Shown one piece after another: positions 9,252 to 19,805 of a stretch of 21,627 nucleotides of DNA. The DNA is from Gymnopilus junonius (lineage: Eukaryota; Basidiomycota; Agaricomycetes; Agaricales; Galerinaceae), in contig JADNYJ010000529.1 of NCBI GenBank assembly GCA_015501075.1, positions 1-21,627 on the forward strand, in the 5' to 3' direction. A program made the translations under genes and the position numbers. Under the pieces are notes generated by a model that was not told the origin of the DNA, searched no databases, and saw only the letters and a program-made list of their open reading frames with translations. The stretch's first letter is position 1. Each line of letters begins with the position of its first letter.

Positions 9252-10072
9252 TGCCGATCTTCAGTTAGGTATCAGTGATATGGTCAGAGTCCAAGAACGA
9301 TATTTTCCCTCAAGTATGAGAAGGACAGATCCTTGATTTGGCACGTTTTGCTCAGGTTCAATAATAGCTCTGAATCGGTAATTTAGGGCTGCCGATGTCA
9401 ACTGATTGTCAAGACTCAGAAGAACTTATTGCGCGAGCTCTTACCGGCAGCCATCTATCGCCTGAAAGCTCAGTTTGGTCGAATTATGGTCAGCTGAATT
9501 GATAAGGTAAGATTGTTATCCAAACGTTATTCAAAAGACTTGAAGGAGTCTATGGAAGGCTATTTACGAAACGTAAGTGTGAATGTCCTTGGACAGGTAC
9601 CTATTTACATTTGACAGGATGAATGTATCACATCACGTCACCTATAGTTCCTTCGTTGCTTCTAAGTATGTTAAGAAGGAGGGAATGTAGAAGATATAGA
9701 AGATAACCGGCATCTTACCCCACTCAGCGATCGGCACGTACTGGTAGCAACCGTCGCCTCCTCAAAATTTAATGCTAATCATCAGACGCAGAATGAATTG
9801 CAGTCCCGTTGTGCCCTATTATTTAGCGCCAATCTTTTATGAGCGCTTACCTTATCGCCTAATCATAGGCCTTCATCCTTCCTTGCTATGTGATTCTCAT
9901 GAGTAACAGTTTAAAAAGGTCAGCGGGATGGAAGAAACTTTACTTTATATCCCTAAACAGCCTAATGACAGTCAATATAATATAATAGTCCGCTTAAGAA
10001 TCCGATCCGTTCCAGTGGTCCTCTGGTTTCTATTCAACCCACTTACTGCTTTGATCTACTAGCGCTGTATCG
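9252..10072. promoter_or_regulatory. Shared upstream region of two divergent HET genes
   Basis: These 821 bp separate the start codons of two head-to-head HET-domain genes and must hold both promoters. A/T-rich stretches that could serve the plus-strand gene include TTTATATCCC (near 9943) and AATATAATATAATAG (near 9974-9988), 85-130 bp before ATG 10073. I could not define a TATA box for the minus-strand gene. No open frame with protein-like character was seen. Confidence 0.5.
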
Positions 10073-12458
10073 ATGGACCGACTACGCATTTACCGCGAGG
10101 AAGACGACGATGGTCCGGCCATGTGGGAGCCCTTATCAGACAGCGATGATGACCATGATGATGGCACTGCCAGTGGCGGCGTCGCGGCTCCTCCCTTACT
10201 GCCTGTTCCCTCAAACTTGGCGAAATCTGGAGACTCTCTTTGCAATATCTGTCGAGGACTTCAGCTCACACCCCGACAATTCGTAGCCCTCTCAGACGAA
10301 GACGACTCGGATGAAGAAAGGAGTGGATCCGGAACTATTCAACTTGGATTCGTCGACGAGATCAAACTGAAGGCTAGTTGTCCACTCTGCCGATTGGTCC
10401 TTCAGGCTCTCGGGCCAGCACTCCCAACCTATGAAGATGGGGAACGGATCAAAGTTACATTGGACTGGCGCACAACAGATCATATTCGTACTCTCAACCC
10501 CTCTGCTCAGAAAGAAGGAGGCGATGGTTTACCCTCAGCAGGTCGTCGACTTCACCTCTTCCCAGAAATCACCATCTTGGCCAATGATGTTCCTACTATA
10601 TCTAAAGCATCTTTACCTCGACTCATCAAAGATGAAATCGACTTTTCCATCGTCAGAAACTGGATGTCAATGTGTGAGAATGCGCATGGATCTCAGTGCG
10701 ACATTTCACCTATGCTTGGTAGACCGGTTGAACATCCAACAAACGAGATTCCTTCCTTCCGTTTGATCGATGTCATCGATAACTGTGTCGTCCTCGCTCC
10801 CCATGAATGCAAGTACGTGACATTGAGCTATGTATGGGGGCCCATAGATCCGAAGACGATCCTGCGATTACTACTGAACAACTTATCAGACCTACAAAGG
10901 CCCGGAGGACTAGCACGACCACAGTACTATAACCAAATTCCTAAAACGGTGCAGGACGCAATGGAGGTTGTGAGAAGGCTGGATTTGCGCTATCTCTGGG
11001 TTGATAGTTTGTGCATTATTCAGGACGATGATCAGAAGGGAGGAAGCAAGATGGACGCCATCTCTAAGATGGATCTAGTTTATGGTGCAGCTTTTTTGGC
11101 CATCGTCGCAGCGGCTGGGAAAGACGCTCGAGCAGGTATTCCTGGGTTGTATCCTGGTTCACGCGGCGAGACGCAAGCGATTGAGGAAATTTATCCCGGA
11201 CTTAGGCTCGCGTATAAGCAAACATTCCAGGACTATATCGCAGATGAAGTTTATTTTACTCGTGGTTGGACGTAAGCATGCCATTTTTCGCGATTATTAT
11301 AACGTTTTAAAATACAGCATTTTCAGCTACCAAGAACACCGTTTCGCCAATCGTCAGCTCATATTTATAGGGGGTCAAACAGTCTTTAGGTGTAAAGGCA
11401 CGGACCAATGGCGAGAAGACGTCGTCTGTGAGGAAGGGTACGACGAAGACCAAAGCGAGCCTGCCGATCGCAAGACAAAGGACCCAGACAACATAGGCCA
11501 GTACGAAGGATTGATCCAGGGTTACTCCAAGCTAGCACTGGGGTATCAATCAGACGTGCACCACGCCTTCGCTGGAATGGCTCGATTTTTCAGAACGCAG
11601 TTAGACACCAATTTATGCCATGGGATACCTGATAGTTTCTTCGACTGGTTCCTGCTTTGGGCATCACAAGCGCCGCAGCAACGCCGAGTCCGCGACTTTA
11701 CCACAATACCCTGCGCCCCGAGCTGGAGTTGGGCTGGATGGATGGGAGAGGCTTGGCCGAACATCTGGAACTGGTATAATCGAAGCGTTAGAAATGTCCG
11801 TAATGCGCTCAAGGAACGCACCTGGATCATTTGGTACCAACGCAGGGCGCACGATTCGGAAGAATACACTTTGGTCTCGAATTCGGGGTATTCTTTCTCT
11901 AAGGGCCATAACTTTTATGGTGGAAGAACTCAGAACCGATTCCCACTCGATTGCTCTCGTACTACACCCACACCTCGGAAATTGTTGGGCGCACCAGAGT
12001 ACTACGAGGATAGTCACAACCCAAATCCTGGTTCCGGGTTTCTCCAATTCTGGACCGTCTCCGTACGATTTAGGCTTGACGAACCTCGCCCGCCCAAGCT
12101 CGAAGCTGATGACTTCGGGCCTCCAATGCCAGGTTTGGGGACACAAGGACCCAAAAATACACGCACTCGGGTTGGTATCTATGGTCGCAATGGGCGCGAA
12201 CTTGGCGTCGTATTTGTAAATCCTGAGTGGTATCAAATCAATGTCCCAGAGGTTCACGAATTCATCCTCATATGCGAAGGTCGAGATGAAAGAGCGAGAG
12301 GTGGAAGGTTTGATGAAGAAGATGGGTGGAAGTATCAAATGATGCTTATTGAATGGAAGGGCGCTTGGGCAGAGCGAGTTGGATTGGGGTCACTAGAAAA
12401 ACAAGATTTGAACCAGGCACTGGAGGGCCCGACCTGGAAAGAAATAATTTTGGGTTAG
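10073..12458 (+). CDS. HET-domain (heterokaryon incompatibility) protein, intact, 776 aa
   Basis: Exon 1 is 10073-11271 and exon 2 is 11327-12458, split by a 55-bp intron (GTAAGC...TTTCAG) that interrupts the GWT/YQE motif in phase. The N-terminus is acidic (EEDDDG, DSDDDHDD), followed by CNIC (residues 57-60) and CPLC (103-106), a possible metal-binding pair also present in the neighbouring HET protein. HET signatures follow: YVTLSYVWG (248-256), PKTVQDAM (290-297), RYLWVDSLCIIQDD (306-319) and RGWTYQE across the splice site (about 397-403). The C-terminal half carries HHAFAGMARFF (about 478), CHGIPDSFFDWFLLW (about 497) and PSWSWAGW (about 531), the usual order in basidiomycete HET proteins. 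The expected role is cytosolic non-self recognition leading to hyphal cell death; the recognised partner cannot be told from sequence. No internal stop was found. Confidence 0.93.
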
Positions 12459-14628
12459 TTGAAAGTGTCCTGAAGGTTGTTTATCCCGTGATGTAACACT
12501 TAACATACCTGAAATTAAGCATCATGTACCTGCAGTTAAAAAATCAGAGACTGGACGAGAGACAGAGGGCTTACTTACTGCCAAGTTGCCTTGAAAGCGT
12601 AAAGACCATTGACTGACAATGACGGAAGCAAGGCGGGAGTTCGCGTGTCGGCTTTGACTCACAAGGAAAAAAGCCTGCCATGCTTTCCGGGTAACTCCGA
12701 TCAACTATACCATTGACGTCATGGTATCAGCCTGGACTGACCCCCGCGTGAAGCCGTCATGTTGAATAGACTGCATCCATTAACAAGCTTGAATTTAGGT
12801 CGGCTGGAGCCTTGTGCTGTCTAGAAACCATACTTGTATAGGTTCACATGTATTTCATGGATTCCACAAAAAAATCACCGATGAATACGGCACCAGTTGA
12901 TTCTGGAACACACATCTGATGTGTAAACTCTCTCATTAATTAAGATATCTTAAAAAAATTTGACATTCCTGAATTCAACGACGCACGTTGCCGTTATTTT
13001 ACGACCATATCGTCGCCTGACTTGGTACCGGTGCCCGGTACTTCAAAGAATTCTCACAAGCAACTCACAAGAGTCAGAATTTGAAGAACCTTTGTTCCGA
13101 AATTCAATTTCTGACCCGGGTCCAACTGCAAACTGGAAGGCAATGTTGCATTGTACCCATTTGCAGCCCTCGTCTACGTCTAGCGCTGGATTTCAATGAA
13201 CTAAGCGCTCGTCAGCCGGTCACTTGTCGAAGTCCGAATCGTCAACTAGTATAATGACCGCGAGTTGATAAGCCATATGATACGGTCAATGTGGTATCGA
13301 TAGCATGTGCCCAAGCCTGTCCAAAGTTTGATCCTAGACATGCCGTTGAGGAAGACAATGAACAGAAAGTCGAAACGCGGCGTCTTAGTCTAACAACCCC
13401 ATCCTACGATAATTCCCTGTCATGGGGCTCATCAACGTTAGCTCGGCGCAAGTCGGCATAATTATGGACCAGAGAGCGCTCCTTAAATAGTGCCAACATT
13501 TTAAAATTCAAATTTACACGGACTACCCTTGCCGCTTTCAAAGAAGGTCGACGTCTGGTCCTTACTATGGTCCGAGATCCGGGGATCCCTCATTTTTAGA
13601 GCACTAAATTCCCTCTCTAATTACGCATGTACTATGCGCCTAACATCTGGTCTAAATAAATGTAAAGAAGGAGCTCCTTTATTGCCCACTTTGCGAGAAT
13701 TCTTAAAGGGAAGAAGAATATTTACGTTAAATAGACGACCAGATTGCTCTGAAAACCTCTGTTGGTATAAAATACGGGGGGAAAGACACTTCAAGAAAAG
13801 AGCGTTTTGATCTGGCTGAAATTGCCGGCAAGTTTTAAAAACGTCCAGTCGTTTCTGGATCCGAATGATGTCCGCTCCCTCATCGGACCTCTCCGACGCA
13901 ATGAATGTGTCCCCAGAAGGCTTGATTGGCTCGCAGTAGCTGGGCCTGGACAGTATGTTTCTCACTTTGTCAAGTGATCTTCTTCAATGTGAGTTAGTCA
14001 CGGCGACTACAAGCCTATGCCTCCTCAGACTTCAGGGAGATAGAACGCCATGAATCGGAGGAAAGTCTACTGACTTTGGAAAGTGAAAACCAGCGAAGTC
14101 CATCTATCCCGCCTGATCATGCGTCCATGTTCAACATGGGCACCTCGTCCTATCCGTCCGATGCATCAGCAGTCTAGGAATCAAAATCGTCCTGCTGATA
14201 TCTTGATATTAGATATTAGATTATACTTAGATGTGCATTATCCTCAGAGCACCAGCTAATAATAAGACGGCAAACGCGGAAAGCATGCTTTATTTTCTGT
14301 ATAAAACATTCTTACAAAATATATCTGCAACCGACCTGGAAGCGTTCTGCTATCTCGTTCCTCCAATTCTCCATTAGCCCAGTTTTCTCCTAAATTAAGA
14401 AATAAAATTTATAACGATTACATCCCGACATTTGAAAGTTTTCCACATTATATGCCGCTCTGCACTACCATTTAGGACGGATTAAACTCTGTGTCGTTAA
14501 ATTCTGTTGGGACGACCCTATGGGTACGTGCTCTTGATCATCGCAGTTTTCTATACTACGAGGGTATATGGAGGTCCAGGCAAGCAGTCTGAAATAAGAA
14601 TAGGTTCTAACGGTGGCTGTCTTTGCAA
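12459..14628. other. Long intergenic stretch with only gene scraps
   Basis: No complete gene was found in about 2.2 kb. A 21-bp near-palindrome centred on TGACGTCA lies at 12707-12727. A 68-codon plus-strand open stretch at 13771-13977 has protein-like composition (for example SFLDPNDVRSLIG) but no start codon. An open stretch ending at the TAG 14174-14176 looks like a protein tail (ESEESLLTLESENQ). These may be remnants of one decayed gene, but I recognise no family. The rest is A/T-rich and shows no repeat that I could establish. Confidence 0.4.
12707..12727. promoter_or_regulatory. CRE-like near-palindrome (TGACGTCA core)
   Basis: ATACCA and TGGTAT arms flank T plus the full 8-bp palindrome TGACGTCA (12714-12721), the classical target of CREB/ATF-type bZIP factors. 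It lies about 250 bp past the stop of the HET gene. A related 24-bp context (CAACT.TAC..TTGACGTCA.GGT) recurs at 16286-16309. Confidence 0.4.
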
Positions 14629-14637
14629 TATAAAAAG
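14629..14637 (+). promoter_or_regulatory. TATA box of the secreted-protein gene
   Basis: TATAAAAAG lies 86 bp before the ATG at 14723, a normal TATA-to-start distance in fungi. The stretch between is A/C-rich and ends in a Kozak-like context (TTCAGCCATGC). Confidence 0.6.
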
Positions 14638-14722
14638 GCCAATGAATTTCACGATTCTTCATTGTGAATCCCACTCACAAGCATTCCTCATTCTAATCAA
14701 GAAAACTTCCTCAAGTTCAGCC

Positions 14723-15407
14723 ATGCGTTTTTCCTCCGCAGTACTCCTCGCCATCACTTCGTTCTTCGCTACTGTTAGCGCTGTTCCCGCTGCCAGTACC
14801 GATGCACTTGGCACAGTGACTAAAGGTAATTCATAAGTCCGCCTGTTGAAATTTCGCTACCTCTTGCTCACCTTTCTTCCTTCAGTGTGGCCCAATGGCA
14901 TGGTCGAATACACGATTCCTGCCGACGAGTACTTTGGGTCGCTCCACAAGCGCCAGACCATTGACTTGTCTGGTGCAACGTGCGAATCGACTTGCAGTGG
15001 ACCACCCGGACCAGGACCGAACCAGATGACTGCAACGTTATCACCAACGAGATGTTATCCGAAGGAACCCAGCAGTTCTCGATCAATCCCAACTTTGTCG
15101 TCTTCGTTACATTCGCCAGCTGCAGGGTCAATTTGTACGTCCAACGAGAAATAAATAGGTTAGAGACTTACCTGCAAATTCCTCACTTTCAACAGCGTCA
15201 ATCAAACCCCTGACGTGGTCGTCTACCAGGGTATGTATGATGATGAACTCCCTGATGATCAGAATTCTGACTCGAAAATAGAAAATGATTTTGGCCAGTG
15301 TCGCAAGTTTCCTTGCTGGAGAGTGTAACGCCGCCCATGGATTCAGTGTGGGCCAGTGCACATTCGACGAGCAGCCCAATGCCTTCATTCAGGTCCTCCA
15401 TAGCTAA
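14723..15407 (+). pseudogene. Small secreted cysteine-containing protein, probably frameshifted
   Basis: Exons 14723-14825, 14886-15134, 15196-15230 and 15282-15407 are joined by GT-AG introns of 60, 61 and 51 bp. The N-terminus MRFSSAVLLAITSFFATVSA is a clear signal peptide. A propeptide follows and ends in a Kex2-like site (HKR), after which QTIDLSGATCESTCS begins the mature part. Later exons give DDCNVITNEML, FVVFVTFASCRVNF, VNQTPDVVVYQ and finally ECNAAHGFSVGQCTFDEQPN, ending LHS plus TAA. Keeping this order needs one missing base near 15003-15022 (between CESTCS and DDCNV) and another one-base shift at the exon 3/4 junction. I therefore read it as a recently broken gene, or as two sequencing errors. 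Small secreted proteins of this build are common in mushrooms; I recall no function. A TATA box sits at 14629. Confidence 0.6.
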
Positions 15408-16910
15408 ATTTCAACAAGGTATTCCGGCTGCCCAGGCGTTTCGCGATCCTTTGGAGTTTGGCCGGTGTTTTACAATCGCTGCTTAGGTTTTCAAGCTGAG
15501 AAAAGGGTCGCATTGGATTTTAGGAATATTTTTTGGTGTCTTCTGTATTGTGGTGTAACTTCGAAAATCTATGATGAAATCGTTACATGGTCTAGAGTAT
15601 GAATTAAGAAATGTTATTCACCTTTCAGAACACTTCTGAGGAATATGAATAACCATCATCGGAAGCAGACCTTCATCTGTAAAGCGATTCGGAAAGAAGG
15701 ATGTTTTTGAGTTCCAAGCTCGTAACCTTCCAGGTCGAATGACTACCTACGACAATGGAGACTCCTGGTCAGCGTTCGATATGGTTCGCTTAGTGTAAGA
15801 GCTCGTAAGGCCCAGGAATGGACTTTACAACGCCCCTTGGCCACGGAGAGAAATACACTCCACCTGCCAACACGGATACAAAATAGGTACAACATAGACG
15901 AAAGGGTCTGAGCGATGAGTTATTTAGTTAAGCTCCTCGTGTTTGCCAGTAGCCTTCATTATTAATATATGTCCAAAGAGTCAAGAGTATCTCCCGTGGG
16001 AATGCTAAGATCGCACAAACAGAAGAGGTTGATAAATCTTTGAAATAGGGTACTAGACGGAGGATATACGGAGTTGCTTTCCCTCTTTGCTCAGAAAACA
16101 GCCAGGGAAATTGGCATCTCGGAAGCCACAGAGAAGGTTGAATGAAAGTGAGGCCATAATAAAAGAATCGGTTGCTATGTTGAAGCAGACCAAATCAAAC
16201 ACAAAATCATTTCAGTCGAATGGAACGCCAGAGAGACTCGAAAAGAGCAGAGACTGGCACAGTAAATCGAGTCGGTTATATCCGGTCAACTGTACAGTTG
16301 ACGTCACGGTCACTATAACACTCTCACGTGCTTCCAGTCATCGCTGGCGACCCGTCGGACTCCTAGTACCTACATACACCTCTGCTTAAACGGTTATCCA
16401 CCAGGTCTCTGCAATCTTTTAACTCGCCCTCTGAATTTGAGCGCTTGAACTCTGAGCTGGCGACCTAAATCATGTTTTGCTAGTCAGGCTTACTGGGCGG
16501 CGCGACATGTCGAGCCCAAGCTTTCTCTTGGTCCGCCAATGCAATGGGTACGCTTTGGCTAGGGGGGATTTTTTACCAGCAAAATTTGAGACAGAAACAA
16601 ATGGTCTCATATTCAATGACAACATTGGCGTGCGTCGTTATTCTTGCATATTGGCCCCATATTGATAACCATCTCTTCTACTCGTTATTTCGTATTGATC
16701 GCTCGCATGTGAGTTGCTATCATTCAGAGTAGTTAAGATATCGCTTTATCAATGAAATATGTATAACTTTTTAGGCAATTTTTTTGGGCTGAGGTGTGCT
16801 GGTATCGTCATACTTTGGATATTTTGCTACATTCGTTCAACATAGCTCCGTGCCTTCCAAGATCACGTAGGAAAATATTTTAATTTGAATACACACTAGA
16901 TAAAATATTT
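15408..16910. other. Intergenic, no gene recognised
   Basis: About 1.5 kb has no open frame that I can defend on either strand. Short frames such as 16087-16389 lack an ATG and any family-like pattern. The notable sequence is the palindrome plus CRE-like site at 16286-16309. An A/T-rich part near 16740-16910 probably marks the 3' flank of the minus-strand frame that follows. Confidence 0.45.
16286..16309. promoter_or_regulatory. 14-bp palindrome overlapping a TGACGTCA site
   Basis: CAACTGTACAGTTG (16287-16300) is a perfect palindrome and runs into TGACGTCA (16299-16306). Together they match the context of the site at 12702-12725 at about 20 of 24 positions. No gene starts within 600 bp, so a promoter role is not shown. 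Confidence 0.4.
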
Positions 16911-17351
16911 TTACAGGAGAATAAAGGGAAGAAGTATAGGCGACTGTCGATGTTTATGCGGTCTGAAACTATGAGCGAAGAATTTGCGTAGTGACCATAC
17001 AGGCGTGGAGTGATCCTTTACCTTCAGCGGAGCATTACTGTTCGCCCTATGATTGTTGTATGCTGAATATACTGCAGGCGTCTTCCCTGTCGACCATATC
17101 GGATGCACTTTAATCGTCCCGTGTAGGGCTGTGAAGTCAACACCCTGCGCATCCAAAGTCAAAGTTCCAGTGAAGATCTGCGGTACGTGTCCTTCGTCGA
17201 ATATCATATCGAACTGGAGGGTATTCTTAGCTAAGTTGACGGAACCATTACGGACAGTAAATCTTTGATTTCCATAGGCTACTTGCAGAGACGCAATTGG
17301 TGCCCCAAAACATGATTTGGCGTCTTTGTGGGGTATTCTCCGTTTTCTTGA
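16911..17351 (-). other. Unidentified open frame, possible exon of an unknown gene
   Basis: The minus-strand frame is open for 146 codons between a TGA at 17352-17354 and its stop at the left end. It has the alternating pattern of beta strands (QRFTVRNGSVNL, FTGTLTLDAQGVDFTAL, GTIKVHPIW), which is more protein-like than the other open stretches nearby. The first in-frame ATG is at 17207, within the strand-rich part, so an upstream exon or decay of the 5' end is likely. TATATATA (near 17517-17524) lies upstream on this strand. I do not recognise the family. It may be a real small gene with an unmodelled first exon, or a gene fragment. Confidence 0.35.
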
Positions 17352-17685
17352 TCATGCAGGATGGGTAGCTGAGCTGATCGAATTGTGTCTCCGAGCTCCG
17401 ATTTTCAGAGTATCGAAACAGTTTTCCAAGGAATCTAGAAAGACGATTGCAGAATATTTGCGGAGGATGGGGTATTAAACAACATTCTCAGGTTCCTTGA
17501 ATCAATTCGGACGTGGTATATATAGTGCGAGGAGATGACACATTGATACATACAGCAAACTAAAATATAGCAAATGGATATCAGTGTACTTGGGATACGA
17601 TATTATAAGACACAGTGGGGTAACTCAGAGTGATGGGTACATTTGAAAGCAAAAAGGAGACAGAGACAGTGAATCCTCCAATGGT
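17352..17685. other. Short intergenic stretch
   Basis: This is the 3' flank of the MARVEL gene and the possible 5' flank of the unidentified minus-strand frame. It contains GGTATATATAGTG near 17514, a TATA-like sequence readable on both strands. Nothing else was seen. Confidence 0.4.
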
Positions 17686-18460
17686 TTACACGTCAAGAAG
17701 AGCACCGCGGTATCCGTCTCCGCGTTTAGCGGAGATAATCCCACGAATGAGGACGAGTATCAGGATAATCGTCAACAGGATACTGAATCCGTGTGGTAAG
17801 TAATGCAATTGGTAAGAAGGGGCGAGAGTGAATTGACTTACAAAATCAACCACGCAAAGCCCATCAAAGCATTGAGGTGTTCGCAGTAGAAGAAGGCCGT
17901 GTTAACCTTACAATTTAGGGATCCGCCGAGGTTTGAGGTTATAGCGGCCGCAGCAGCGAGCCATAGGATCCACGTGACGAACAGGCTAGAAGGAAGAAGT
18001 CAGCGCCAGCAGTGGGAAGTGAATGGAAACAGGGTAAAAATGCGACGGAAATCCGCAAGAGAAGGAAGGTGTACGTACAAGAGAGTGTGCGAAGCTATAC
18101 TGGTGATTATACCACTAATTGCCAGTAGGAATGTTATAAAGTATGCCCCGCCGAATACGATTGTCCAGACGGAACAGAAGAGGATGTACCGCACACTGAT
18201 CTTCTCGGATGTTGAGCTGTTGTTGTGCATGGTGTTGAATTTGGAGGTCAGCCAGGCGGATATAGACAGCTGTGGAGAAGGGAAAGTTCAGAAGACGTCA
18301 TCGAGAGGAAAATCCTGGGCGTACTTCAATTATGGAACTAGCGAGCAGAATTCCAAAGATGACTTTATTGACAAGGAAGAAAGTATGAGAAATGTTTAGA
18401 ATCGAAACAAGCAGAATACTTACTTGGATAGCCGAACCGAATGATAGTGTTCATTACCAT
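17686..18460 (-). CDS. MARVEL-type four-helix membrane protein (168 aa, five exons)
   Basis: Exons on the minus strand are 18460-18424, 18362-18325, 18269-18079, 17985-17842 and 17782-17686. The four introns (61, 55, 93 and 59 bp) all begin GTAAGT or GTACG and end AG, and together give an uninterrupted 168-residue frame. Four hydrophobic segments are visible: residues about 9-33 (starting FGYPIIFGILLASS), 53-77 (YILFCSVWTIVFGGAYFI), 86-108 (LFVTWILWLAAAAAI) and 132-152. Between the last two helices lies a loop with two cysteines (NCKVNTAFFYC). The C-terminus ends KRGDGYRGALLDV. The order YP-start, SAWLTSKFN after helix 1 and the AAAA-rich third helix are typical of fungal MARVEL-domain proteins, which sit in plasma or trafficking membranes; the precise role is unknown. 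A possible 5' UTR intron lies at 18532-18584. Confidence 0.85.
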
Positions 18461-18973
18461 GATGAGTTGAAATTGATATCGAGGATATATTCCTTGCAAT
18501 TAAGCGGAAGCAGAGGTATAGATGCAGAAGCCTAGTGAATATTTCGTCAGACATCCAGGATAAACTGTATTAAATTCAACTTACGAATATTGACGTTGAG
18601 TTTAAGTACAGTCGAGCACTAATTCCGAGTACTTGATTCGTAGAGTGAAATGCAATCTGCAGAAGAAAACGTCAGTTCACCATAGAAAGGGACACGAAAG
18701 CAGAGCGATCCGACCTGAATAATTCGGAATCGTTAGAATGTCGTTTCAATCGTAAAATCCGGATTCCAGAATGAGTGGCAGGAAATTTAAAAGGATGCTG
18801 CCAAGTGGTTCGACTCCATTATGTACCGAGGGGAAATGAATGTGACGTAATAGCTTGGGAATTAGGCCCAGGCGAGAATACCCGACTCGGCCGGAGCCAA
18901 CTTGAAGTCGAAGCGGCCAATGACGTACATGTCGACGACACTGTAGATGAAGAAGGTGAGCGATAAGTTTGTC
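18461..18973 (-). promoter_or_regulatory. Upstream region of the MARVEL gene with a probable 5' UTR intron
   Basis: On the minus strand, GTAAGTT...CACTAG at 18532-18584 is a 53-bp intron candidate with TCTGAC as branch site; it precedes ATG 18460 without adding coding frame. Further upstream, CTGAC and a CTACAG acceptor near 18941 precede a short minus-strand open segment (about 18940-18855) reading VVDMYVIGRFDFKL. That may be a leader exon or chance. No promoter box was fixed. Confidence 0.4.
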
Positions 18974-19797
18974 AGTAAATGCAAGTCTTTTTGGGTATTT
19001 TATTTATCTGACGTGCTTATCGTTTCAATTGATAGGATAACTGTCCATTTGTGCAAATAACAGAAAATAAAGGTTCAGTGTGTGAGAAATAAATATTTGG
19101 ATATTTGGATTCTTTGAGAGAAAACTAAATGCAAGAAATTTGTGTGGCTACAAATAACTTGTGAGTGCCCAGGGCTTGCCCAGCTCCTCGGATTTGGATC
19201 TCAAAAGTGATTTGGAGTGCCTCAGAGGCTGGCTGAATTGCGGTGAATTTTGGCCAGTAGCCTTGACCAAACCTGATTGATCCAAAGGGTTCCAGAATTT
19301 GAGGAAGCCTGAGCAAGTCCTGAGCATCTGGTGAGCTCGATTGTAGTGAACAAGTGCTGAAACCAACCAGCTGTACCGGATGCTGTATGGGATGGAGGGT
19401 GGGAGAAAAAACTTGAGAATGAGTTGGAAAAGTGTTTTTTCTGTGTCAAAACTAGATCTAGCATGATAAGGGAGAGTGTTTACCAAGGAGGCAAATAAAT
19501 TCTTATTTGTAAGTGGTGATTATGACATGACGGGCAAGCAACTGTCCAAATGGCCCAAAATGAGCACTTTTATATTACAAAATGCTCATTTGAGCCAATT
19601 GGACAGCCACTTGTTCCCCATGTGAACACTATAAGATCTGGTTCTGACCCTGTTATCTTATCCTTAGATGAGCTCTGTATCATCCTCTTACAGCGTCCTA
19701 TCACAGAACTATATAGCTCTTTCTTTCTCGCATCATCCTAGATTGGTGGATATGCTCACCCCGAACCTATGGTGTCAGGTCAACACCTCATTTCAGG
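18974..19797. other. Repeat-like intergenic DNA, no gene
   Basis: Overlapping open stretches on the minus strand (about 19125-19486) show no consistent protein pattern. A short palindrome CAAATAA/TTATTTG lies at 19492-19509 and an imperfect fold-back at 19535-19613. This is the DNA into whose right edge the hAT element inserted. Confidence 0.45.
19535..19613. repeat. Imperfect inverted repeat (fold-back), ~31-bp arms
   Basis: The left arm 19535-19566 and right arm 19583-19613 match as reverse complements at about 26 of 31 positions, including TGCTCATTT and TTGGACAG, around a 16-base A/T-rich loop. It may be the core of a short inverted-repeat element; I could not define its ends or a target duplication. 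Confidence 0.6.
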
Positions 19798-19805
19798 CTC
19801 TGGTG
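19798..19805. repeat. Left target-site duplication of the hAT element
   Basis: CTCTGGTG directly precedes the element's TAGTGATGCCG terminus and is repeated exactly at 20876-20883 after the other terminus. Eight base pairs is the diagnostic length for hAT transposons. Confidence 0.9.

Noticed and set aside
11664..12338. 224-aa minus-strand open frame
   Set aside because: It is antisense to exon 2 of the intact HET gene and has no recognisable protein pattern of its own.
16087..16389. 100-codon plus-strand open frame
   Set aside because: It has no ATG start, a Ser/Lys/Arg-rich random composition, and no splice or promoter context.
17899..18399. 166-aa plus-strand open frame
   Set aside because: It overlaps the MARVEL gene on the opposite strand and runs through its introns. 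The minus-strand spliced model explains the region far better.
19125..19486. Overlapping minus-strand open frames
   Set aside because: Several frames are open together without a start context or family pattern; I treat this as repeat-like non-coding DNA.
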